Assembly: GCA_037954665.1 (NCBI GenBank) | Contig: JBBMOL010000137.1 | Location: 1,488,001 to 1,552,000, forward strand | Direction of reading: 5' to 3' | Source: Laguncularia racemosa | Taxonomy: Eukaryota; Streptophyta; Magnoliopsida; Myrtales; Combretaceae | DNA length: 64,000 nt | Shown: in pieces, positions 46,882-57,917 of the stretch | Numbering within the stretch: the stretch's first letter is position 1 | Layout of the letters: every line of letters starts with the position of its first letter | The notes under the pieces: generated by a model | Told to the model about the DNA's origin: nothing | The model's database searches: none | The model's input: only the letters and a program-made list of their open reading frames with translations | Program-made: the position numbers and the translations under genes

Positions 46882-47811
46882 ATGACAAGGAATCTTCCCT
46901 CTAACATTCTTGATGTAGATCCTGAGATTGACAGAACACTCCGCTAACTTTGAAGGAATACAGCTGTCGAATCTTCTGGGCAGTTAGTTAGTGAGGAAGG
47001 AGAATGTGATATAGTCGTGGCAACAGAGGTTAAAGAAGAAGAGCTAATTGAGTGACCTTTTGATAGTTTTGAGTTAGAGTCATCTACAAAAAGTGAGGCA
47101 AAGGTATAAGAAGTAATGGTTAAGGATCCACGAAAGACAAACATTGAGTATGCAATGCCCACACTAGTTGATGCAAATTACTCATTTATCATTCAGAATA
47201 AACTTTCTCCAAAGCTAAGGGATCCAGGCAATTTCACAATTCTGTGTATCATAGGTGATACTTTAGTTTATAGGGCCCTAGCTGATCTTGGAGCCAACAT
47301 TAATTTAATGCTATACTCCTTTTTCAAGAAGTTGGGACTTTTTGGCCTAACACTGATTAGAATGAGTTTATATCTTGCTGACCGCTCTGTGAAGATTCCC
47401 AAGGGGATAATTGAGGATGTCTTGGTAAAGGTAGGGAATTTCATCTACCCCATCGACTTTGTAGTTCTAGAAGTGGATGAGGATGGGGATATCCCTTTGA
47501 TACTTAGGAGACCATTCTTAGCCACTACCAGGGCAATGGTTGATGTGGGAGGAGGCAACCTTACTTTAAGAATCAGTGATGAAGAGTTGGTAATCCAAAT
47601 GGCTGCTGCTATGAAACACACTATGTGCATTGATGACTCTTGTTACTTTATTGATGTCGTTGATATTTCAGTAGATGAGCATATGAAGAAAGTTCTGAAC
47701 AAACATGAGTTAAAGCTAAGCTTGACAATGGGAAATAAGAAGGATGCAGATGAGTTAGAGGTTGCACTACTCATCGAACAACTTAATGCTTTAGAAGGTG
47801 TTACACCTTAG
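46882..47811 (+). pseudogene. Element G gag start fused to protease (gag deleted)
   Basis: ATG at 46882 opens 'MTRNLPSNILDVDPEIDRT', an Athila-type Gag N-terminus, then stops. 'DPRKTNIEYAMPTLVDAN' runs straight into the protease lead 'KLSPKLRDPGNFTI' near 47190, so the capsid and zinc knuckle are missing. The protease keeps 'RALADLGANINLM' (DLGAN where DLGAS is usual), 'SLYLADRSVKIPKGIIEDVL' and 'RRPFLATTRAMVDV'. The 47116-47811 part is open for 231 codons. Confidence 0.75.
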
Positions 47812-47869
47812 CATGGGTTTGAAAAGTTGAGAACATAAAATGAGGGGAGACTTAAAACTTCTATAGAAG

Positions 47870-48950
47870 AGCCACCAGTGTTGGAATTAAAACAAATACT
47901 ATAGTTTCTAGAATATTCTTTCCTTGTAGAAGACTCCAGTTTACTGGTTATTAGAGCAGAAAGACCAATTACTCATGGTCTTGAGAGCACACATGCGAGC
48001 CATCGCTTGGAAAATATCTGATATAAAAGGTATCAACCGCTCCTTTTGTACTCACAAAATTTTATTAGAAGAAGGATTCAAGCCTATCGTACAACCCTAG
48101 AGATAGTTAAATCCTAATATAAAGGAGGTGGTTAAGAAGGAGGTGATCAAATTTCTTGACACTGGACTTATTTTCCCCATATTTGATAGCGACTGCGTTA
48201 GTCTAACACAAGTGGTGCCAAAGAAGGGAGGGATTATTATTGTCCCCTAATGAAAAGAGTGAGCTCATTCCCATGCGGATTGTCACTAGGTGGCGGGTGT
48301 GCATTGACTATCGAAAATTGAATGACGCCACTTGAAAAGATCACTTTCCTTTCCCCTTCGTTGATCAAATGTTGGAAAGGTTAGCTAGACACATGTATTA
48401 TTGCTACTTGGATGGGATGTCCGGCTACTTTCAGATACCTATTACTCTGGAGGACCAGGAGAAAACCACTTTCACATGCCCTTACGGCACATATGCCTAC
48501 AGGAGGATGCCATTTGGGTTATGTAATGCACCGATTACGCTTTAGCAGTGTATGTTGGCCATATTTGAAGATCTGGTGGAGAAATCATGGAAGTCTTCAT
48601 AGATGATTTCTTCGTTTTTAGAGACTCTTTTATAGATTTCCTAGAGAATCTCGAGAAGGTACTCATTCGGTGTGAGGAGACAAACCTTGTGCTTAACTGG
48701 GAGAAGTGCCACTTCATGTGTAAGGATGGCATAATACTTGGTCATAAAGTGTCTCATTAAGGGATTGAAGTCGATCGAGCTAAAATTGATGTGATCGAAA
48801 AACTCCCTCCACCAAACTCGATTAAAGTCATAAGAAGTTTTATCGGTCATGCTGGTTTCTACAGGTGTTTCATAAAGGACTTTTCCAAGATAGCACATCC
48901 CTTAACTAGGCTATTAGAAAAAGATGTCCCATTTAATTTGACTTCTGAAT
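47870..48950 (+). pseudogene. pol: Element G reverse transcriptase, frameshifted
   Basis: Recognisable blocks in shifting frames: 'QVVPKKGGI', 'RVCIDYRKLNDAT' near 48300, 'YYCYLDGMSGYFQIPI', 'EKTTFTCPYGTYAYRRMPFG', the F-I-D-D box at 48596-48607, 'NWEKCHFM', 'IRSFIGHAGFYR'. Unlike A, the first catalytic block is present. Stops and at least two frame changes make it inactive. Confidence 0.8.
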
Positions 48951-49529
48951 GCTAGATACATTTGATGTACACAAGGAGAGGTTGACGGATGCCCCGATTA
49001 TGATAGCTCCAGATTGGTGCCTGCTCTGTGAACTTATGTATGATGCCTATGACTATGCGGTTGGGGTAGTACTTGGACAAAGGCCAGACAAGCATTTTCA
49101 GCCTATTTACTACGCTAGTAAGACATTCAACAACGCTCAAGCAAATTATACTACTACAAAGAAGGAGATGTTGGCTATAGTATTTGCATTCAATAAGTTT
49201 TGTCTTTACTTGATCTTATTTAAGGTAGTTGTCTACACTGATCATTATGCCTTTAGATTTTTGTTGAACAAGGCAGATGCAAAACCTAGGCACATTAAGT
49301 AGATTTTGCTCTTATAAGAGTTTAATCTAAAGATCCATGATAAAGGGGGGCGGAGAATCTAGCGGTTGATCATCCCTCAAGACTTGAGAACCCAAGTTAG
49401 GATGAACTCAGGGATGGGGACATTGATGATTCCTTCTCTGAAGAGAAATTATATGTAGTTTTCCAACTCATGACTCTCGAGACTCCATGGTTTGCAGATC
49501 TTGCCAATTATTTAGTGGGAAAAGTTCTC
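48949..49529 (+). pseudogene. pol: Element G RNase H, interrupted by E
   Basis: 'CELMYDAYDYAVGVVLGQ', 'YYASKTFNNAQANYTTTKKE' and 'VVYTDHYAFRFLLNKADAK' are RNase H blocks; the first Asp context DA(S) is altered to DA(Y). TAG and TAA stops around 49300-49320 fit TGG and CAA. The frame leads to 'LETPWFADLANYLVGK' and is cut by E at 49530. Confidence 0.78.
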
Positions 49530-50721
49530 TGATGTGCCTAAAACCAATATTAAGCACATGCAAACCAATTTGAAAGACAAACAAACAATGTCAATCAAAC
49601 TAATCTCAATCACATGAACAATGGTGTCAATTTCCAATGAATGTAACCAATTCTTCAATTAGAATGTGTTCAATCTTAATTCCAAATATGATATAGCTCT
49701 GGTATCAAAAGATGATGTGCCTAAAACTAAGATTAAGCACATACAAAAACAACCCAAATATCAACCTCAAAAGGCAAGATCAAATTCGGTTCACAAGAGA
49801 GACAATTTGTGTGAACCCTAATTGATGGATGATGAATCAAATGATAAAATCAGGAGATGAAATCCACAATGATGATAATCCTCAATTGAATCAATTAACC
49901 AACTTAAATTCCAAGAGAATCCGAATCAATAATACACAAATTTAAATTGTGATCCTCCTCATAATAAAGAAATTCCACGCCACAAGTATAATGACAAATT
50001 AATGGTATTAACAAGTGCTAAAAACCAATCAATTTTGCAATGATAATTTGATTACAAATGCAATCAAAATTTGTCCAAGAAGACTTCAATCCAACCCTAG
50101 ATGTGACTTACTAGAGATGAAAAGAAACACAATAATAAGAAATTGATATAACTCACAATTTCCCCTTGTTACACTCACCACAATTCCAATTCTTGGGATT
50201 GAAATTGATAAGAGAAAATGAACTAGGAAGAACCCTAATTCCCTCACATAAAGTGTATGTTCAAATCTGAAAAAATGGCCTCCTTAAACCCTACTTTAAG
50301 CAAGTATCTATACTTGCTCTCTTTGGGGTTAGAAAGTACACAAAATTACAACTATGCCACTTTTAGGGTGGTCGGTCCTAAATGAAAATTACAATCAAAA
50401 TGAAAGTGTTCCAAAAGAAAATACAACATAAAATAGTCCACGCAAATGAAAAATATATAAAAGAAATCGGTCTTCAAGATGCCGGTCTTCAGGGTACTTT
50501 CGAATTGAACCCCGATGAGAATCAAGAGTATAGGTGATTTGGTACCCTATAATACTGATAAGTGAGCCTGTTGGAATGTACTACAATTATAATGTAGGAA
50601 TGAAGAAAATAAATTAGCTTCCTCAAGATTAGGTTTCTCATGTAAGATTCTGAAAACTAAATTCTGTAGACCCTTAGCTCGGGCCTTGGTGATAGGTCCT
50701 GTAGGAGTCTGATTCCTATCA
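49530..50721 (-). repeat. 3' LTR of element E (1192 bp)
   Basis: On the minus strand from TGATAGGAATC at 50721 to TTAGGCACATCA at 49530. The TATA palindrome is at 50300-50317 with the centre changed (TATAGATA). An internal CACATCA at 49713, followed by TTTTGATACCAGAGC (two transitions from the primer site), repeats the LTR end 183 bases before the true end. Confidence 0.88.
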
Positions 50722-51932
50722 TCTCCTCGGGCTTCTAGAAGATTTGCCCTCAAATCTGATAGGTCTTCATGCATGTCGTCTGATAAGTATGTTGATAGAT
50801 ATGCAACATTAAAGGTCGCTAATACTCCATACTCTCCTGGTAACTCTATTCGGCAGGCGTTGTTATTAATGAGCTTTAAAATCCTGAATGGTCCGTCTGA
50901 TCTAGGAGACAACTTCTGTGACTTCTTATGTGGAAACTTGTCCCTGCTAAGATTAATCCAGACTAAGTCACCTGGATTGTAAAGATGAAATTTTCTATGT
51001 CTGTTTCCTTGGATTCTTTGCTGTTCCTAGGTCTTTTGAAGGTATTCAGTTGTTCTATTATGAATGTGTTGAATTTGTTTGGCTCGGTCAACTCCACTAA
51101 GACTCTCTTCCTTTATTGCTGGTCCTACTATAAAATCCAATGGAATAGAAGGATTATATCCATAAACAACTTCAAAGGGAGACTTACTGGTTGAACTATA
51201 AGTAGACCTATTGTAAGTAAACTCAACAATAGGAAGACACAAGTCCCAATCAGTAAGATTCTTGCCAACTGTTGCTCTGAGTAGATTCCTAAGCGTGCAG
51301 TTGACAACTTCTGTTTGTCCGTCTGTCTGTAGATGGCAAGAGGTACTGTACATAAGCTTAACACCTAGTCTTTTCCATAATGTCTTCCAAAAGAAACTAA
51401 GAAACTTAGTGTCTCTGTCTAACACTATGCTGTGTGGGACTCCATGCAATTTGACAATTTCCTGCACAAAAATGTTAGCAATAAAAAGGGCATCATCTGT
51501 TTTGTGACAAGGCACAAAATGTGACATTTTACTGAACCTGTCAACAACCACCATAATAGAGTCTTTTCCCCTTTGTGTTCTAGGTAATCCCAGCACAAAA
51601 TCCATACTGATATCAGTTTAGGGTTTATCTGGTATAGGCAAAGGCATGTACTCACCCTGTACACTTTTCTTCCTTTAAGCTCTCTTACAAATACCACACC
51701 TTTCTAATACCCTATGGACATCCTTTATCATACCCTTCCAATAGAAATTCTCCCTCAATATGGCTAGGGTTCTCTTCTCACCAAAATGTCTAGACAATCC
51801 ACCTGCATGTGCTTCCTTCACTAATAACTCGCTCACAAATCTAGAAGAAATACATAGTTTTCCTGATTTATACAGAAACCCCTCAATCACGCAATAGCCA
51901 TCATGCATTTTGCCCCTATAACACCTCTCCAT
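50722..51932 (-). pseudogene. pol: Element E integrase
   Basis: Zinc-binding part with 'KEAHAGGLSRHFG' and 'CGICKRA', then the D-D-E core ('MDFVLGLPRT', 'HSIVLDRDTKF', 'HLQTDGQTEVVN'). The C-terminal 'SPRSDGPFRILKLINNNACRI' and 'YGVLATFNVAYLS' segment leads to 'DLSDLRANLLEARGDD' at the LTR edge. All parts share one frame; interruptions are stops only (after CKRA, before TDISMDF, after LQKT), each explainable by C-to-T or G-to-A. No classic chromodomain is visible. The C-terminus resembles CRM/Galadriel-like plant chromoviruses. Confidence 0.85.
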
Positions 51933-52025
51933 AACAGTCTTGACTTCCTCATCACATATATACTATTCTTTCAATAATTCAAAACCCAGCAGTTTTATTT
52001 GAAGAGAAGTGATAAGTACATATTG

Positions 52026-52364
52026 TCATGATAAAGCGTCAACAACAATATTCTGATTACCCTTCTTGCACTTTATTACATAAGCAAAACCCTCCAAAAA
52101 CTCCACCCATTTAGCTTGGCGCTTAGACAAATTCTGCTGTCCCCTGAAATGTTTCAAAGATTCATGATCTGTATAAATAATAAACTCTCTCGGGAGGAGG
52201 TAATGCTGCCACGTCATGAGAGCCCTTACTAAGGAATAAAATTCCTTATCATATATAGAATATTTTAAAGTTGCACCACTCAACTTCTCACTAAAATATG
52301 CTATGGGTCTCTTTTCCTGCATTGGTACAACACCGATTCCTATCCCAGAAGCATCACATTCCAA
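52026..52364 (-). pseudogene. pol: Element E RNase H
   Basis: 'ECDASGIGIGVVPMQEKRPI', 'YSIYDKEFYSLVRAL' and 'IYTDHESLKHFRGQQNLSKR' are RNase H blocks with the catalytic Asp/Glu context kept. It is preceded by a TAG (fits CAG) and followed by a TGA after 'DALS' (fits CGA). Same frame as RT and integrase. Confidence 0.85.
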
Positions 52365-52457
52365 CTAAAAAACTTTGTCAAAATCAGGTAAAGCCAATAA
52401 TGGAGCACAAGCGAGTTTTTCTTTTACCTCTTCAAAACTCCTCTAAGCCTTTTCACT

Positions 52458-53270
52458 TCAGATGAAAGTTACATTCTTTTTAGTCAGTTCTATGAGAGGA
52501 CTGACAATACCTTTGAAATTATAGACAAAGCGTCTATAAAAAGATGCAAATCCATGAAAACTTCTTACCTCAGTAACTAAGGTAGGTGTTGGCCATTCCT
52601 TGATTGCCCTCACTTTCTCCTCATCCACCCTAACACCTGAACCAGATATAACAAAACCCAAAAATGATACCTCAATTTGGTAAAAAGAACACTTTTGGAG
52701 ATTTGCAAATAGCTGTTGTGCCCTCAATATTGAGAATATTGCCCGAAGATGCTCCACATGTTGTTCTAGGTTTTTGCTGTAGATTAGAATATCATCAAAA
52801 TAAACAATAACAAATTTTCCTAGAAATTCTTTCAGTACATGATTCATCAGCCTCATAAATGTACTGGGAGCATTACTCAAACCAAAGGGCATAACGAACC
52901 ACTCATACAGTCCATGACGTGTTTTGAAAGTGGTTTTCCATTCGTCCCCCTCTCTCATCCAAATTTGGTGATATCCACTTTTAAGATTTACTTTGGAGAA
53001 AACTTGTGAACCATGCAACTCATCTAACATATCATCAAGTCTAGGAATAGGATACCTGTATTTGATGGTGATTTTGTTGATGGCTCTACTATCGATACAC
53101 ATTCTCCAGGTACCATTCTTCTTAGGAACAAGAAGGGCGAGAATAGCACATGGGCTGAGACTCTCTCTGACAAACCCCCGTTCAACCAACTCATCTACCT
53201 AGCACTTCAATTCCCTAGCCTCCTCGAGATTTATGCGATATGCAGGTCGGTTCGATAGTACGAATCGGGC
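52458..53270 (-). pseudogene. pol: Element E reverse transcriptase
   Basis: A long open stretch of RT with 'PYxxLVPKKNGTWRMCIDSR' style text, 'FSKVNLKSGYHQI', the catalytic Y-F-D-D at 52791-52802, 'KCSFYQIEVSFLGFVIS' and 'VRSFHGFASFYRRF'. Asn replaces the usual Asp in 'SKVNLKSGY', where the first catalytic Asp is expected, so activity is doubtful even apart from stops. A TAG at the start (fits CAG) and a small frameshift near 53260 separate it from the protease part. Confidence 0.87.
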
Positions 53271-53612
53271 ATAAGATCGATAGCATGCTCTATCCCTCTC
53301 AAAGGTGGTAACATTGCTGGCAAATCATCAGGAAAAATGTTAATATAGTCATTCAATACTTGAGAAACTACTAAAGGTAGAGACTATAGTTCCTAAACCC
53401 CTAGTGCACATCTCAATTGGAGCAAGTACACTAGAGTCTCTTTTGTAACTAGCCTCTCCATTTCACCTTGTCCCATTAATAATACCTTCTTTTCCTTAGA
53501 ATCATTATACTATACTAAAGCCCTTTTAACCTCTGATGGCCTACTGATCTGTTGTTGAACCCTTTGGACCTCTGAAGGAGACATCGAATTCAGAATAATG
53601 CATTTGCCTTCC
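53271..53612 (-). pseudogene. pol: Element E protease end, cut by F
   Basis: Reads 'GKCIILNSMSPSEVQRVQQQ' next to the LTR of F, matching the corresponding text of B, then a linker to 'EHAIDLMP' before RT. The protease active site itself must lie beyond F. Confidence 0.7.
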
Positions 53613-53885
53613 TGTAAATACCCCATTTTTGCCATAAGGATCAATAATAATCAATAATAAGTAATTTCCAATTTTTCCATATTTTTCTCTAATTTAGCAA
53701 AAATAGGAAAAATGTTTAAAAAATAAAAATAAATAGGAAAATACATCAATTTTGGAAAATAATTTCAGAAATGGCAATAATAAGGGTTAAATAATTTTTA
53801 CAAAATTTTGAAATTTCAAAAAATACAAAAAAAAAAAATCGTATTGCATAAATGCAATTTGCGAAATAAATAAAATCGCGAAAGT

Positions 53886-53963
53886 GGGCTAGCTCAGCTG
53901 GTCCGAACCATGGTTAGGTGCATGCGGACGGGTGTGAGGTCAGGGGTTCGAAACGTGGGGGAA
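53886..53963 (+). other. tRNA-like segment (A box and B box) inside the LTR of F
   Basis: TAGCTCAGCTGG (53890-53901) fits a Pol III A box and GGTTCGAAAC (53945-53954) fits a B box, about 55 bases apart as in a tRNA gene. The ends do not pair into an acceptor stem, so it is not a working tRNA gene. It may be a captured tRNA or SINE head or an internal Pol III promoter. Confidence 0.55.
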
Positions 53964-54294
53964 GCAGAATCCGCGTTTTGCGAATTTTTCTTTACTTGGG
54001 ACACGTGGCAGCATCTGATTGGCTGGAGTGAATGCATGCGCTGAGTGCGTGATCGTCTTCAACCTCGTTCAGAGATCGCCGGCGAGGAGAAAAATCCGAA
54101 TTTCGGCCGTTTTGATTCAATTTTTTGCACAAATTCAATAGATCTTCAACGGAAATACGATAAACATCATCCAATTGGAATCAAATCTCAACAAATTGAT
54201 GGATTTACACGAATCAGAGTTGGGTTTTTAATCGTAAATCCGATTTGCTTCGATCGGTGGAAATTTGAGCTTATCCAGCTCGATTTCGAATGCT

Positions 54295-54303
54295 TATAAA
54301 TAG
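54295..54303 (+). promoter_or_regulatory. TATA box of element F LTR
   Basis: TATAAATAG is followed by a purine-rich leader ('agtgagagaaagagaggaaa', from about 54338). It is the probable Pol II promoter of F. Confidence 0.6.
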
Positions 54304-55731
54304 AGGATGAAGTGGAGAAGCAAAATCACGGATCAAAAGTGAGAGAAAGAGAGGAAAAGGAGAGAATCGAAGCTTACCGGAGTTGTTCAAAACCGCGATC
54401 ACCGATCAAGTGTTGGGCAGCCACCGGGAGGCGTTTCTGAAGCAAACCACCGCCACAGTTGAGTTCCTCACCCCCAAGAACCTAAGAATCGACACCTCAA
54501 CCGCTGCAAAAGGCCGTTAGAACGCCGTCAACGCATACTCCCAGCTGCCGCATCCGATCGACCCGACCTGACCCGCTTTGACCCGATCCGACTCGCGTAC
54601 CGACTCGGATCCAAGTAAGTCGGATTTTCCGATTTTTTGTATTTATTTTATTTATTTATTTAATTTATTTACTTATGTGTTATTTATTTACTTATTTGTT
54701 ATTTATAATTCGAAAAAATAGAAAAATGTTAGAAATTAGATTTTTTTTAGGATTTTATTTAGTATGAATAATAAAAATAAGAATACTAATTATAATAAAT
54801 AAATAATAAAAATGTAGAAAATTTATAAAGAAAATAATAAAAATATTAGAAAAATAATAATAAAAATTTAGATTTTAAAAATAGGATAGATGAAAATCTA
54901 GGAGAAAATTTTTCAATAAAAACAAAAATTATAAAAATTATGAAAACTTAATAAAAACTAATAAAAAATTAAAAATTGATAAAAAATTATAAAAGTTATA
55001 AAAAATTATAAGAAATTAATAAAAAAATCAATAGAAATTTATAATAGTAGAAATGAGTTGAAAAATAGAAAAGATGAGTTTTATCACTTAGAAAAATCAT
55101 TTTCTCAAATAAATCCAAAATTGATGTTTTTCCTTAAAGTTATTATTTTCAAAAAAAAAGAAGAAATTATTAAGCTTAGGCTTAGATTTTTTTTACAAAA
55201 TCCTAAAATAGTAAAAACATAAATCAAAAGAAATTTCATAATTAAAATTCACAAACACATTAATTTTTTCATGAAAAGTGAACTACGGCTTGTTTAATCC
55301 TGAATAACAGGTACGTAGGCACCCATTTGGGGCAATCTTAAAAAGGAATAAAAATCATTTTCCTAGAATAATTCACTCAAAAACACCATAAAAGATAAAT
55401 AAAAGAAAAGACATTTCTAGATGGAGTAAATTTTAGGAGATTAGGTGGTAACCGTAAGGTTTTAATAGGTTACCCTCCGAACTTAGAATCTCTGGTTTTC
55501 CCTTTTCCTCTTTTCACAAAAACGAGAAGAGGAAATCACGACGACTAGTGGTCCAAATTAGGACTAATCCGCTCCATTAGTCTTAATTCAATCTTTCCCA
55601 ACAACAGTTGGGTGGCGACTCCAAAACTAAACAAAATTCCTGATTCAAGTCGAGGATCTACATTAGATGAGCATAGGGTCTAGTATAGATCGGATTAGGA
55701 ATGGGAAGCTCAAAAATTAGACTCGACAGGA

Positions 55732-55749
55732 TGGCGACTCCGCTGGGGA
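55732..55749 (+). other. Primer-binding site of element F
   Basis: TGGCGACTCCGCTGGGGA lies three bases after the LTR. It starts TGG as required for a tRNA CCA end and differs from the tRNA-Asp site of A and G. A tRNA-Arg primer is reported for Ogre-type elements, but I could not confirm the exact tRNA. Confidence 0.65.
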
Positions 55750-56236
55750 TGAAATTCCAGTAGGCTAGCCACCTGAATGTCCTCAAATTGCTCCTATTTA
55801 AGAAATGTCTTTTGATTATTGTTCTGTTGCTAACTTTTCAGGAATTAATTAAATTTTATGATTCAGTTCTTTTTTTTACTTTTGGGTCTGCATGCATACA
55901 TTTGTGTGAATAGATACGGTCGAACCCGGACCGTCTTAAGACCTTAAGACGGGGGGCCATTGTGTAGGTTTCGGGCGAAGTGATGTAATCATCGTTCGGG
56001 ACCGATTAGGCTACCCTACCCAATGCTTCGATATGGCCTGAGATCCATTTCTCTAAGAATGCGGGAGGCCATAGAGCTTGGGGACCAGTTAGAACCAACC
56101 CATTTGCATGCATAACGTCATGGGTTGACAATTGACGATGATGTAATATTTGTTATTTTGTTCATGGAGTTTAGATCTATTTCCCTGTAATACTATCATA
56201 GTTCTGGTTGTAATTAGGAAATTTCTGTTGTAATAG

Positions 56237-57760
56237 ATGGCTAGTACCGCAGTTGACCGCCTCCTCCACAAAGAGATTCGGGTGTACAAACCTTTGGACC
56301 CGAAATTGGTGCTGGACCACTGGTTCACCTTATACAATCCAGAGGAGTAAGCCTTCATCTAGTAGAAGATAGGGCCCATCCTCTCACTAATGAAGACGGA
56401 GATGAACTTGCCTTTGGTATGGGCCATGCTCCACTTATGGGAATTAGAGCCCGTAGCTTTCTTCATCAAGCCACATGAGATCACCCCTACCCTGGAAGAG
56501 TACACCCAGCTACTACAGGCTCCAGCACTAACCTACCAAGTCTATGTACCTGATCTTGAGGCCGGGCTGGCCAGTATTTTCAGCAGGCTCCTGGGTATCC
56601 GCAAAATACCAGTCAACAAGGCCTTAACAGACTGTAATGGGTACTGCATACGGATGGACGAATTAGAAGCCTGGTTCATTGCCCGAGAAGACAATGGGGA
56701 TAGGAAAGACATATTGTGTGGGGACCCCAAGACATATAGACAAAGAAGGGTGAATGCTTTCATCCTCACAGCGTTCGCCACCATACTATTTCCCACTGGA
56801 ACTTTCTATGTCCACTACCGGGTTGCAGAGCTAGTGACCCAATTCCTGGAGGGAAGATCTTACATCCCGGCTCTATTAGCTGAACAGATCCGGAACTTAA
56901 ACTTTGTCAAGAAGAAAGGCCATGGGATCCTCCACTTAAGCATCAACCATGCTGATATGGTTCGTAAGCCACCTTAAGTGTTTTGGGCTGAACATGGTCC
57001 GGAAAACATTGGCTCAGCAAGTGGATCTCGTAGATTCGTGCATAGAAAAGATAAAACTACCCGATGACCTTACCAGCTATAGTTGGGTAGAAGTGCTTAG
57101 AAGCTTCAGTGCCGATGATATTCTGTAGATAGCCAGGTGGAGTTGCTGCGACAAAATTATCTTAACCTGCAGTAACTTTCCAGCCATGCCTTTGATCGGA
57201 ATCAGTGGATGTACCGGATATCGCCCCAATTCAGTGGTCCGCCAGTTCGGTACTATTCAAGACATGGTTTATCGGCCTTCGTTGGAAGCAATCACCTTCG
57301 AGTACCAAGATTCGAACTTATTGGTGGCTAAAAAGTTTGCTAAGCTGGCAGAGGTCAAGGCACTTTGGGAAGCCAGAATTGAAAGTTCGATTGTAGACCT
57401 CGGTGAGCTAGATGGTGAAGTGGGAAAGCATCGAGCCACTAGGGAGTTCGTGATCCGCCAGCTATATTAGACGGGGGAAAGAGCATACCGGGTCCCAGAT
57501 GTCACTCAATCGAGGTCGGACAAGGTAAATCCGGAGCTAGAAATCTACCTAGAGCAGGTCAAGGCCCGGATGGAGGTCTATTTTGAAGCTGCAGATTATA
57601 AGAAAGACATCTGGAAAGGACGATTCAAGGAATCTGATCAAAGGAACAAAGCCTTGGAAGCACAATTGGAGAAGACTAAAGCCAGAGTCGAAGAACTAGA
57701 AGCCGTCATCAACAGGAAGCTTGAGTCTCCACAACAAAAGACCAAGAGAGCTAGGAAATA
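56237..57760 (+). pseudogene. Element F ORF1 (DUF7745-like), upstream of gag, broken
   Basis: ATG at 56237 gives 'MASTAVDRLLHKEIRVYKPL'. Stops near 56348-56365 interrupt it, then 56390-56977 is open with 'PLVWAMLHLWELEPVAFFI', 'EEYTQLLQAP', 'DPKTYRQRRVNAFILTAF' and 'FYVHYRVAELVTQFLEGRSY'. A frameshift near 56960 leads to a second half ending in a basic coiled coil ('EAQLEKTKARVEELEAVINR'). It matches the type of protein known upstream of gag in Tat/Ogre elements (recently called DUF7745). Its role is unknown. Confidence 0.7.
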
Positions 57761-57917
57761 GATTATCATTGTACTCTTTCATTTGTTTTCTTTTTAAGTA
57801 TCAAACTCCAAAATTTTCCAATATTAATAAAAATAAAGTTTCAATGTTACATCGTCAATCAATTGTCGACCCTTTCATTTTTAGCATGCGCATGACACAT
57901 GCATCACATTTGCATAC

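Larger units (their letters stand above)
45264..49529 (+). mobile_element. Element G: 5' part of an Athila-like element, interrupted by E
   Basis: Order: 5' LTR, tRNA-Asp-type primer site, short gag remnant, protease, RT, RNase H. It breaks off at 49529 where E begins, just after the 'PWFADLANYLVGK' text that leads to integrase. The integrase, tail and 3' LTR should lie beyond the right end of the window. Confidence 0.85.
49530..53612 (-). mobile_element. Element E: pol half and 3' LTR of a chromovirus-type element, interrupted by F
   Basis: Minus-strand element lying inside G (left target TTCTC, 49525-49529). Visible from right to left: protease end, RT, RNase H, integrase, 3' LTR. The protease text stops at 53613 where the LTR of F begins. 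Gag, 5' LTR and the second TTCTC should lie beyond F. It is the only relative of B, C, D and H here that has RT and integrase. Confidence 0.88.
53613..55728 (+). repeat. 5' LTR of element F (2116 bp)
   Basis: Starts TGTAAATACCCC at the break in E and ends ACTCGACA three bases before the primer site. It contains a tRNA-like segment (53886-53963), a TATA box, a GC-rich transcribed part, and the 'aggtacgtaggcaccca' box at 55310-55330 common in this lineage. The 3' copy is outside the window, so the ends are inferred from context. Confidence 0.75.

Noticed and set aside
53886..53963. A functional tRNA gene
   Set aside because: A and B boxes are present but the 5' and 3' ends do not pair as an acceptor stem and no clear anticodon arm forms; kept only as a tRNA-like segment.
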